A stretch of DNA of 64,000 nt from Ciona savignyi (taxonomy: Eukaryota > Chordata > Ascidiacea > Phlebobranchia > Cionidae), in NCBI GenBank assembly GCA_000149265.1, contig CH003416.1, positions 1,603,560 to 1,667,559 on the forward strand, written 5' to 3'. This document shows, one piece after another, positions 1-10,205 of this stretch. Position 1 is the first letter of the stretch; each line of letters begins with the position of its first letter. The notes under the pieces were generated by a model. The model was not told the origin of the DNA and ran no database searches. It saw nothing but the letters and a program-made list of their open reading frames with translations. A program made the translations under genes and the position numbers.

Positions 1-8
1 TTTGACAG

Positions 9-340
9 GTCTCATCGATTTAATGGATGTCCACGAAACCGCTTATGTGTTTGAGTTGGCAACTATAATATCGCTGATGGCGTGCCAAGCTTTAAGACGC
101 GGTTTTGTCGTAAAGAAAACCAAGGACGCATGTGTTTCCGGTTACGAAAGTTCATTTCCGTTGACCGATACAGAAAAGTCATTTCTGGATTTAAGCATTG
201 CGGCCCGCTTGGCGTGCTATATATGCTCCAGTTCATTTTATGCACACGAGGATCCTGTAAATCGGGATCATATTTTGTACTTTTTTGAAGGATCTTCTGC
301 AATGTTGAAGCAATTTTGGCAAGCTGTGACTCCCCTGTAG
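9..340 (+). CDS. Hydroxylysine kinase-like gene, last exon only (paralogue A)
   Basis: The window opens on a splice acceptor (TTTGACAG at 1-8), and the reading frame runs from 9 to a TAG at 338-340. The peptide contains GLIDLMDVHETAYVFELAT, which aligns with the C-terminal lobe of HYKK/AGPHD1 (aminoglycoside-phosphotransferase fold) where the metal-binding Asp of the DFG-like motif sits (here LID-L-M-D). It also aligns residue for residue with the last exon of the next gene (GIIDFCEAYEGSYVFEMAT), so the two are tandem paralogues. The family phosphorylates 5-hydroxylysine using GTP. The first acidic residue of the motif is present, but the HGD catalytic loop lies upstream of the window. The tail is about 20 residues shorter than in paralogue B. 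Whether the gene is functional cannot be judged from one exon. Confidence 0.8.
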
Positions 341-430
341 TATTTCAACGATCTTTAAATGTGTTTGATAAGCCCGCGATGTATAGCACGATTATTACAT
401 GTTATAAGCTGGAGAGTAATATAGGAGACT

Positions 431-887
431 TTCAACTAATTATTCTCCCTATCTCTCAAGTGCAAACTGACCTCACAAAAACGGCTGTCACTTAAAATCC
501 AGACATAGGAAGTCTTAGATTTTTTCACAATTTAAAATTGAAGCTTGGATCTGACCCGTAAACTCAAAACCCCACAAAATTTTGTTTACAATTTTTGAAC
601 CCATACCCCTTCGTACATCGGCAACTTTTTCCCAACAAAACAGCTAGGAAATGCACAATCAACACCTTTATTTCACAAAGCACTGCTCCACGATTACAAA
701 ACTTTACAGCTAAACGAGAACACCGGCGCGCAGCCTAGCACATGCTGCTTTCAACAAAACAAACATTGGGAAATTACCACCATTGTTACTCAGCAAAACA
801 CTAGTTTAAAAACACTGACTCATGGAGGTACCACTCGTCACATCCTGCCGTTCATAGAGGTCTTAATTGGTTATACGCCATCTATAA
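431..887 (+). repeat. Interspersed repeat, copy 1 (about 450 bp)
   Basis: This block recurs in direct orientation at 6710-7156 with many small differences. Shared landmarks are a start at TTCAACTAATTATTCTCCCT, an interior ACCGGCGCGCAGCCTAGCAC, and an end at GGTTATACGCCATCTATA. I see no coding frame, clear terminal inverted repeat or tRNA-like head, so the class is unknown. One copy lies downstream of paralogue A's stop and the other inside the last intron of paralogue B. They are therefore more likely independent insertions than part of the gene duplication. Confidence 0.75.
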
Positions 888-2086
888 GAGCTGTCAATAA
901 CGGTTGGTGAATAATACATAACACTAATGATCTGTGAAAACAAAGAAGCCTACTTATGGGCTTGTGGTAAGCTTTTTAGTGATTGATGCTTCCTAATAAC
1001 AATGTAAAGTTGTTTACTTTGAGAATTGCGGTGAAGCCTGACGTTTTGTTTTGAATATGTGTCGACTAGATTTGTATACCATACATCTACCGCTGTTTTC
1101 GGAACGTTATACTCAACCATTATAATAAGCCAAACAATAACAGTATATATTATCAACCTTACTGCAAAACGAGCTGTCAATATCGTAAAAATTACTTCAT
1201 ACCCAAGACCGGAACTATTGCAGCATAGTGAATAAGGCGAGGCTTTTGGTATGGTACAAGTCATTAAGTTAAAGCAAAGATCACTAAGTGTCTTACACAA
1301 GAACACAACCGACCACCTTTCGGCTAATATTGAAGTTACAACTGACGATCTCCATATGGTATACATCAGACTAGATATGTGGTCAATGAGGGATTTTATT
1401 TTGCGTTGACTGAATACATATTTAGGCAGAATTTTCCGGTTTTAAAGGCAGCAAGATGTATTAGACAATTCGACCATTTACTTACCAGTTGAAGGAAACG
1501 TGTAATTTCCGGGATATTTCAAGCATCGGACAACTAGTACACTTTGTTTAGCAAATGCAGACCTTAAAGCTCGTAGTCTTTCTGTTGTTCGGCAGTTAAG
1601 CCGTTTAAATAGAATAAAATAGGCTAAATTGGTCCTACGAAGGGTAAAATTGTGTTACATAAATAATAAAAAGGATGCGGATTATCCAGGGGTGTAATAC
1701 AGTTTGTCCCCTGTAGATTAAAACTAGTGGTATTATTGTTTAGTTATATATTGCAGTGTTACAGGCAGCCAATAAACGCCTATACATAAGTATTCTGGCG
1801 CCAACTCAAGTAGTCGGTTTGAAACCAGTAGTGTTAAAGGCAGACGCTTTTGTAAATTATATTTTCCTCGTTTGAAACCACTGCATTCATCCAAACTTTG
1901 ATTACGGAGACGGAGTAAATTGTTTTAAATTATTTCTCATGTATTTATATATATTTTAGCTAATGCCCATACACAGAAAATTTAATTTTCAATACACTGT
2001 TGCATCCGTGGGTGGCCAAGTCTAAGATGGATATCCTAAGCAGTCGTCGACAGTTAGACTAAAATAAATTAATCGTGTTATTACAG
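888..2086. other. Intergenic DNA between the two HYKK paralogues
   Basis: No exon or known element is recognised here. The short open frames on both strands lack splice context or family similarity. The promoter of paralogue B should lie here. A splice acceptor (ATTACAG at 2080-2086) sits 13 bases before its ATG, so either an upstream non-coding exon or a trans-spliced leader is likely. Confidence 0.4.
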
Positions 2087-2099
2087 GCATCAGTTAGGA

Positions 2100-5000
2100 A
2101 TGGCTAACTTAGATCCGACCGAAATCCAAAGTCTAGTTTTTGATAGGTTCGGTGTAAAAGTTGACAAGGTAAAGAAAGGAAACGGATACTACGACAACAA
2201 TTATTATGTACAAGAATCCGGCAGTTCAACTGGTTATATCTTGAAGTTTCTAAATAAGGATGATTCTTGCTTCCCAGGCAGGACCGTTTGACGACAGCAC
2301 AATTTTTTAACAGCATTGTCCGTCCGCCCGGTTAGTCTGGCGGTTAAGTGCGTCGCCTTCAATCGAAAGGCAGGTGCGAAATTGGTCTCTAGCTAGACGG
2401 TTGTGTCCTTTGGAAAGGCACTTTACGGACATTGCGTGAACCCAGCGGATTAATGGGTTCTACCAAATTAAAGGAACGTGTCTATCATATACAACACACT
2501 GTAATAGCTCTGGTAACCCGCAGTCGACTCGAGGTGATTTTACGATTGTCCGTTTGTTAACCCCTTGCCCCTGGTTTTCCAATCCACGGGGATAAACCTG
2601 AATATCCCATCCCTTTTATTCTATCCGTAATGTACCGACATTATCCTTTAATAATAGAAGGCACAAAGAACATACGCTATTCCATTCTATTTTACACATT
2701 TTTTTACATAACTTTAAAATAAATTGATATGAATATTAAACGGATACATATAGATTCGGCATTTCTACAGTAACAATAATTAGGATATATTTGCGTATTA
2801 TCCCTGTAATTAGAAACATAAGTTATCACTCGGTAATCTTAATATTATCTTCCTCCAAAGCCCTATTTGCCGGAGCTGTTGCAGTGTATTGTATAACGAA
2901 GAGGTTGTTAAGTTCCATCCATTAGGCAATTGGGTTTTGGATTGACTAACGTCCGATAGATTGCTTGCCCAAAGATACAACAGACCAAACCATCGGTTGG
3001 GTTTGTTTCCCAACCTTTCTGCTGTAAGATGACAGGCCTAAGCTATAGAGCTATGCGCCAAGAGATAATCAAACGATTTATCTGAACGATGATCAATGTT
3101 ACGACCTTCGATGAATATTCGGGCAAGAAATTGATGATACACAACTGTTACAAATACACAAGTATTCACAACAGTTTCATAACACGTGTACTGTATAGCT
3201 CTTGTTTCCAGATGCTTTCAGAGGAATTAGTGAAATGGTCAATGTTCTATCTTCATCCGGATTCCACATTCCGAAGCCAGTTCGCACAAAGGATGGTGGT
3301 ATGCTGACAACGATAGAAATAGGTAACTAGGCATGGTGTAATTATTTGTGGCCTCGCACCCGAATAATCCCATTTTCAGCACTGGTTTTACTCAGGGTAT
3401 ATATATATATTTTTTTTTTTTACTTTTTGTGTGAGATTCTAAGCTCATATATATATATGTATATGTTGATTTAACCTTCATACGTTCATTTTATCATAGA
3501 GGCTACAAGATCTGTGTTGAGAAATTATCATTATTATGGGTCCCAATTGAAAAATTGGGACACATATTGTTTTTGTCCGTTTTTTTTCTTTTTTTCTTTT
3601 TTTTTCTTTTTTTTCTTCGTCAAAGGTTTGACAGGCATGGCATGGCGCCCCGACATCTACCAGAAGGAATAATGGAATCGTAATGAAACTTAGCCATTTG
3701 TTAGACAACATGGTCTAGATATGCAGAAACCAAAATTTTGGGTGATAAATCAAGGGGAATTCCCCTGGGAGGTTAAAAACCAAAACGGTATTTTTTATAA
3801 AAAAATTAGCTTTTTGTAGCATAGCGCTTAAACAGCTGCTCCCAATTTGAATAAGATTTGGTAGAATGTAAGTGCATTAGACACTGATTTAACTATTGAA
3901 AAAAATAAAAAAATTACCTAGGGAAATACCCTAAAAATAAGATTTTGTTCTCAAATCATGATTGTGACAGGCATGGCATGGCGCCCCGACATCTACCAGA
4001 AGGAATAATGGAATCGTAATGAAACTTAGCCATTTGTTAGACAACATGGTCTAGATATGCAGAAACCAAAATTTTGGGTGATAAATCAAGGGGAATTCCC
4101 CTGGGAGGTTAAAAACCAAAACGGTATTTTTTATTAAAAAAATTAGCTTTTTGTGGCATAGCGCTTAAACAGCTGCTCCAATTTGAATAACATTTGGTAG
4201 AATGTAAGTGCATTAGACACTGATTTAACACTTGGAAAAAAATATTTACCTAGGGAAATACCCTAAAAATAAGATTTTGTTCTCAAATCATGATTGTGAC
4301 AGGCATGGCATGGCGCCCCGACATCTACCAGAAGGAATAATGGAATCGTAATGAAACTTAGCCATTTGTTAGACAACATGGTCTAGATATGCAGAAACCA
4401 AAATTTTGGGTAATGAATCCAGGGGAATTCCCATAAGACGTTAAAAACCAAAACGTTTTTTTTTCTAATAAATTAGCTTTTGGGGGCATAGCGCTTGAAC
4501 GGCTGCTCTAATTTTGATCAGATTCAGTGAAATGTTAGACCATTAGACACTTTGTGCCAATTAAAAAATAGAAAACATTTACTTAGGGTAATTTCCTTGA
4601 AAACGAAGATATGTTCTTGAGTTACGATTGTAACAGACATGCCATATCGCACTGACATCTCTAATAAGCAGTCTACAAGTCAGATTAAAACTTTAAGAAT
4701 TGTTCCATAACATAAGTCACTTATAAAAACAGAAAATTATCTACTAAACCCAGGGAAATTTCCTGAAACCATTAAAAAATAAATCGGGCTGTTTTGGGAA
4801 TTTAGCCTTATTTCACTACAGTGCTTGAAAAGAAGCTTTAATTTAAAATATTTGTGGTGAAATGTTCGTAAATTTTAGACGTTTATCTTTTATTTAACTG
4901 CACATGAAAAATAAGTTTGGTTGGTTAACTATGGGACCCATGCGTTTATGCTTGCAGAAACAAACTATATACTCGGTGTATAAAATACAAATTGTGGTTA

Positions 5001-7710
5001 GGGACCCTGTAGCATGAGAATATGGCACACAACATGTGTTTTACAAATAGTGGTGGTTAAACACGTGGTTGACACTTTCTAGTTTTTTACTGATCTAACT
5101 CGATTCGTTTCTATTTAAATAAGGAACAAGAAGTTTATATTGTTACAAATCCGAGGTTCATTTCTTCTTGTCGTAAATTTAGTTACCGGTTATGGATTTA
5201 GATAATAAACCTTGTTGTTAGTTTTTCCAAAGCTGGACTTTATAGCCCACACGATACACTACAACTGGTATTACCTGTCTGTTTATAGTCTTTTCGTTAT
5301 ACCGACTAAGTCACTAAGCTAAGTGATATCTGCGGCGATTATGTTCCCATAGGTAAACATAAGTATCTTATCCTGCTTGTTAGACCCTTTAAGACTTGCA
5401 TTTAAAAACCAATATTCCTAAAATATACATTTCAGATGGCCACTGTCGAGTAGTCCAACTGCTTGCATTTGTATCCGGCAGCAGTTTCGATCGGGTAAGC
5501 TTAAGTAAAGAAAACTTTTACCGAGTTGTGAAAGAAATAGCAACAGCGGTCGGCTTATTGAACAAAACGTTACAAGTGGGTGTTTCTGTGTTTTCTTGAA
5601 CTTGTTTACTATTGTTAACAAACTAACGTTCATTTGTGTGTAATGCACGTAGACATTGCGAATGCTACATAGCTATATTTAATTATATATCCCGTATATA
5701 GGCGTGGCTGATGGTTTTCTTAGTTACAAATAAACATATTCACCGACAAAGTGTTACAACGTTTCGGATTTCACACTTTTCTCTGCTATTGATAATAAGG
5801 TGGTCGGTGATGCGTATAACCTAGAAAAAGTCGGAAATTGTAACTTAAACGGTTAAAAACTAAACGAGAAGGGAAAGGGGGAAGGAAACTGCACAGTAAA
5901 ATGAAGATTAGGGCATTAGAGTGAGTGTTAACGTTGGGGTTGTATAGTTAGGGTTAGTTCTGGGGTTGAGATTAGTGTTTGGGGTTTTAATTATTTTCCA
6001 TTGTTCAAGTGACTTTTACTCCTTCCCTCCAGTTTTACTCCTTCCCTTTTTTTGTTGCTCACTCAAATGTCTAATATGCCTACAAATCAAGTCAGGTTGA
6101 AAATACCTTGGCCCAAAAAAACTATGAGCTGGACACACCTATTAACGGAATATTATGCATTCAGAACAAGAAACTTCAATATTCACTGAAACGAACTAAT
6201 GTTTGGTGGCTGGAAACTTTTAATATGGAAACAAACGGCAGCTTCCTGAAGTATATTCAGGATCAGGAACTTCGCGTAATATGTTCCGAAATCATGTTGA
6301 AGTATCAATCGCAAGTTTTGCCTGATATCCACAAGTTTAGAAAAGGTGAAAATCAATAATGATGAGTAAAAAAAGTTTATTAAATAAAAATAACGAACTG
6401 TGCAAGTTGGCCAACTTCTAACCAATTAAAACTTACACTTGTTACTTGCAGGCTTGGTGCATGGGGATGTAAACTCCGGTAATGTGATCCTGGAAAAATG
6501 CAATTCAAAAATTGAAGAATTGAGCCCTCAGTACAAGTTCCATGGTTTGTATTGTCTTTTTGTCAATCTAAATTTCTAACCTATTGCCACGACAGCGACT
6601 TAGAGGATGTTGCATTTGTTTAATAGCCTGGTCTTATACAGCACTAACGTCTCAATCATATACGTACAATAATCTACAATAGCCCAGTGGTTACTTTACA
6701 TAGCAGGTGTTCAACTAATTATTCTCCCTATCTCTTTAATGCAAACTGACCTAACAAAACAAGCTTCCACTTAAAATCCTGACATAGAAAGTCTTAGATT
6801 TTTTTTACAATTTAAAACTAAAGCTTGGATTTGCAACCTTAACTTAAAACCCTTCAAAATTTGACTTACAAATTTGATCCCATACCCCTTCGTACATCAG
6901 CAACTTTTCCCCAACAAAATAGCCACCAGATGTACAATCAACACCTTTATATCACAAAGCACTGCTCCACGATTACAAAACTTTACAGCTAAACGAGAAC
7001 ACCGGCGCGCAGCCTAGCACATGTTGCTTCCAACCAACCAAACATTGGGGAATCACCACCATTGTTACTCTCGTTTAAAAAACAATGACTCATGGAGGTA
7101 CCACTAGTCACATCCGCCTGCGCATGGAGGTCTTAATTGGTTATACGCCATCTATATGCACGATGTAATATGACAATTGCCCGTGTGATAACATTCCACG
7201 TTTCTAATTCATTGAAATAGAACATTTAATATCTTATTTACCTGTGGATAACATGTTGTGCTCTCGTAATAAAATGACTTTGATTTTACTAACATCATAC
7301 GCATCACATTAGGTATTATAGACTTTTGCGAAGCCTACGAAGGGTCCTATGTGTTCGAGATGGCCACCGTCGCTGCATATATGATGTGCGAGGCTACACA
7401 ACATGGATTCAACGCCGAAAGAGCTTTGTTAGATTGCTATTTCGCATACGAACAAATTTTCCCTTTGACAATCGACGAAAAACAACATTTGGAACTGATT
7501 GTCGCAGCTCGATTAGTTTCCCTTGTTCTTTTGAGCGTTTACTTCGCTGATTTGCAGCCTGACAATATAACATATATTGCTCGCTTCCTAGAATCGGCAT
7601 CCATATTACTAAAGCAAATCTGGCACGTTGGCGACGATGCCCGCACAGGAAATATTAATCTCAATATCCCACGTTCTACAAATAACGGCGCCGTTAACCA
7701 TCACAGCTAA
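2100..7710 (+). CDS. HYKK: Hydroxylysine kinase (HYKK/AGPHD1-like), complete six-exon gene
   Basis: Exons: 2100-2277, 3212-3322, 5436-5575, 6165-6345, 6452-6544, 7313-7710. All phases agree, and they total 1101 nt (366 residues plus stop; human HYKK is 373). Family role: GTP-dependent phosphorylation of 5-hydroxylysine in lysine catabolism. Visible motifs: N-lobe strand ending YILKF with the expected Lys (exon 1); hinge region VVQLLAFVSGSSFDRV (exon 3); catalytic loop HGDVNSGNVI, the HGDxxxxN of the APH fold (exon 5); and GIIDFCEAYEGSYVFEMAT holding the DFG-like Asp (exon 6). Exon 2 is short but its peptide (FRGISEMVNVLSSSGFHI) fits the family. Exon 1 has no GT donor at the phase-1 position the next exon needs; the fit is CCCAG|GCAGGA, a GC-AG intron. 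A SINE starts about 40 bp into that intron. Paralogue of the partial gene at 9-340. Confidence 0.86.
2319..2620 (+). repeat. tRNA-derived SINE, near full length
   Basis: The head reads like a tRNA 5' half (GGTTAGTCTGGCGGTTAAGT, A-box region), followed by a degenerate B-box, a conserved body (CTAGCTAG.CGGTTGTGTCC, then GGGTTCTACCAAATTAAAGG) and a 3' end at GGGGATAAACCTGAATATCC. The same unit occurs in the opposite orientation at 43149-43451, and in truncated or decayed form at several other sites in this window. It lies in the first intron of the HYKK gene. The Ciona SINE Cics-1 is a candidate identity, but I could not compare sequences. Confidence 0.75.
3630..4960 (+). repeat. Tandem repeat, unit about 334 bp, four copies
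   Basis: The unit starts GACAGGCATGGCATGGCGCC at 3630, 3966 and 4298, giving periods of 336 and 332 bp. A diverged fourth unit starts near 4632. The first three units are nearly identical over their first ~150 bp; the last is strongly decayed. Each unit carries variants of an internal palindrome around GGGGAATTCCCC. A pyrimidine tract (T with scattered C, about 3576-3617) lies just before the array. The array sits in intron 2 of the HYKK gene and has no coding potential. Confidence 0.85.
5868..6055 (+). repeat. Short interspersed element with GGGAAGGAGT-like ends, copy 1
   Basis: The segment begins with AGGGAAAGGGGGAAGGAAAC and ends with CTCCTTCCCT motifs whose reverse complement resembles the start, so it looks like a MITE with imperfect terminal inverted repeats. 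Its middle (GGGGTTGAGATTAGTGTTTG) reappears reverse-complemented at about 14650-14680, and its AAACTGCACA border reappears near 14745. It contains a single GTTAGGGTTAG, which is not a telomere array. Confidence 0.45.
6710..7156 (+). repeat. Interspersed repeat, copy 2 (about 450 bp)
   Basis: Direct repeat of 431-887, located in the last intron of the HYKK gene about 155 bp before its last exon. Small indels (for example a shorter stretch around 7065) separate it from copy 1. The class is unknown. Confidence 0.75.
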
Positions 7711-10014
7711 AGGGGTTAATGCCTAAATACGGTACGGAAATATATGTCAAGTTCTCCTAGTGCCACCTTATTGTTATGGCTGGGTAGTAGTTAGTATCAA
7801 TTTATACATTACCGTTTTAAACTTAATGCCGCTAGGGTGGGGTTATAAGGATTAGTATAAATTACATATTTCCATATTTTAGTATAGTTTACGCTAAAGA
7901 CCACGGCGATCAGCCGATGTGCCATGTTTTCTTGCTAGACCATTTGTCCTAGTGAAATAACTGTTTTTTTCTAAACGCCCACAAAAATAATATGATATTT
8001 GTAAGTACATATATTAAAATAATTATTATATAAAATAGCATAAGCAATAATTATTTAAAAATTAAAAGAGCATAATTCATCTCTTTTAATGTGGTGATTT
8101 GTACAGAAAGTTTTAATCGCAATATTGTTGGCTTTCAGGTTTAAAACCGTCAAGATTGCCTTATTTTGAAACTGTTACAATGATGCTTGTTGTTATTGTG
8201 ATTTTACTACATTTTTTATACCCGGGTACTGTATGCAATTAATTGTTTTGTTTGTGACAGTGCATTTCTTGCTATGGGAGAAACGCACTGTACAGTAAAT
8301 AACCCTTGCGTGAGCTGCCTAGATCATTAATTTGATGTAATTTGATATGCGATTTTGTGATATTGCTTTCTCGGTACTTATTGGTTAATAACACATGTAC
8401 ATTATTGCGAATTCCACGGTCTAAATTGAAAACTGTATTCAAAACATACTAAGTAGTACAATGAACTGTTAAACTACGATGTGCAATGTCATTGCTTTTC
8501 CTTTCCTCCCATTTGTATTAACATAGTACCCGTTTCAGCTTTTATAGTGCTAGCCTGGCATTTCTGAAATGTAAGACAACTCATCCATCATTTACCAATA
8601 GCCACATCGTTTATTCACTTACACCACCGTTCATAACAAAGCAGTTCTTACAATTAGTAAACCGTAGAGCTAAAATATGAGTTTTTCTACTTTTATTTTT
8701 ACCGGGGCAAGTTTCCGATCCCGTAGTCTCGCCCCTGGCCCAATTTAAATGTTAAGCGATATAATAACGTCCCTTAATATTGTGCTCTATTAAATGTGAG
8801 CCCAAAATTTTGACATTGGTGGAATATTATTTTTGATATTTTCTTTCTTTTTTTCGCTTTCGTTCACGATTTTTAGGCAACATTCTCTAAAAGCCGGCTT
8901 CCCCTCAGAACTGTACGCGGTTTACCGCGCATTATTTTTTAGTGTATTAATATCTTTCCATTTTAAAATTTGGTTCGTAAATAATTTTAATTTGGCTACC
9001 GCGTTTACTATATTTAAAATTTATGTCATTTTTAATGATATTTTTACCACCTTTTGTTCTCCGTGTTTTATTTGCTTTTGTTTAACACTAGGGCAAAAAT
9101 GAATTTTTCGGCCACTCAAATCCTCATTAAGATACCTCAGTTTTTTCGAACCTTCATTGAAATAAGTACCACTACACTCCTCTATAGGCACATTTGTGTA
9201 AGATGTATGTACATGAATTAATTACGTTATTCGTTCGACCATACAAACGCTTAACAATATACCTTAATGGTCTGATGGATATGATTGCTTTGTTACTTCG
9301 TCGATGATCGATATCGTTTCATTATTCCGCGAGCGGCGCTGATGAGCACGATAAGAGGGGACGAGGTGGCGAAAGAAGAAGGCCCATTCGAAACAAGGCG
9401 CTGCCGCGTCTTTTCTTTAGAAGCGAAGAAAGACACAGGAAACGCGACGGCGAGTCGCACCTCGCTACCAGTCGTCAGATCGATTGGTAGCTTTATGACG
9501 TAACGTCTAGATTCAATTATCAGTGAACTGCTGTTTGAACGAGTTACTTTCTTCCAGTGGTAAGACGCGCTTGTGCCATCAGCATAAGCGAAATTCGGAT
9601 TTGCTTCATAAGTACAAGTAAGAACAGAATAAAACACAAAGAACTACCTCGGCGTTCAAGCCCAGTCTGCAGCAACCAGCAGCTAGTATAAAGGAATTTG
9701 TTACAGAAGAATAGGCTAGTGAAATAGTGCACCGAGTTATGAGGAATTGGTTACGTTTAATTGAACTGATGGATGCGACTGTATCGAGGCACTTTCGCAC
9801 CTAACTAAAAACCACGGTGTATCGTGTTGCCGTTAATGCGTGTGTGATAATAAATTAGGTAACGGCTGCATTCCTCTGCAGAATCAATATTTATTTAGTA
9901 AATTCTGCTATTTGCTTTGTCGCCGAGGTTTCGTCCAAGCCATATCTTGTGTATACTGGATATGCTTCAGGAGAGTAAAAAGTACTTTTGAACAGCCACT
10001 TGCATTTAAGAGCT
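7711..10014. other. Intergenic DNA between HYKK and peroxidasin
   Basis: No exon is recognised. The stretch is AT-rich except for about 9300-9520, which is distinctly richer in G+C and CpG and contains a CRE-like TGACGTAA at 9496-9503. That patch lies 0.5-0.7 kb upstream of the peroxidasin start codon and is the best candidate for promoter or 5' untranslated sequence. Open frames on both strands there look like a by-product of base composition. I see no clear poly(A) signal for the HYKK gene. Confidence 0.4.
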
Positions 10015-10205
10015 ATGGGGATTAAAAAGACCCTTGTTTTCTTTCATTTTATCGTGTTTTTGCTCGAGTTGGGGAGAATATCCAACGCTCAACGGCCCGG
10101 AAACCGCAGATGCCCAACCGGCTGCGTTTGTTTCGTCACAACCGTAAGATGCATGCATCTTCGGCTCGACAGCATCCCGAGAGTTCCGGTGGAGACAAGA
10201 ATTTT
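10015..10205 (+). other. PXDN: Peroxidasin exon 1: signal peptide and LRRNT cap
   Basis: ATG at 10015 starts a signal peptide: basic MGIKK, then a hydrophobic core [15 protein letters not shown], with likely cleavage near residue 25 (ISNA-Q). The LRRNT cysteine cluster follows (CPTGCVC....VRC) and leads into the first LRR strand (VPVETRIL). The exon ends in phase 2 (ATTTT|GTAAGT). The next in-frame start upstream is only a non-ATG codon, so this ATG is preferred. Confidence 0.9.

Noticed and set aside
2319..2390. Possible genuine tRNA gene
   Set aside because: The tRNA-like head is followed by a fixed SINE body, and the B-box is degenerate; no cloverleaf with an acceptor stem.
3478..3711. 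Minus-strand open frame of 77 codons with a lysine-rich run
   Set aside because: It is the reverse of a pyrimidine tract next to the 334-bp tandem array; low complexity, not a protein.
5946..5956. Telomere-like GTTAGGGTTAG
   Set aside because: A single copy inside a short interspersed repeat; no array, so not an interstitial telomere.
9285..9637. Overlapping open frames of 72 and 114 codons on opposite strands upstream of peroxidasin
   Set aside because: No family similarity, no splice context, and the local G+C/CpG enrichment alone explains fewer stop codons. Treated as promoter-proximal sequence.
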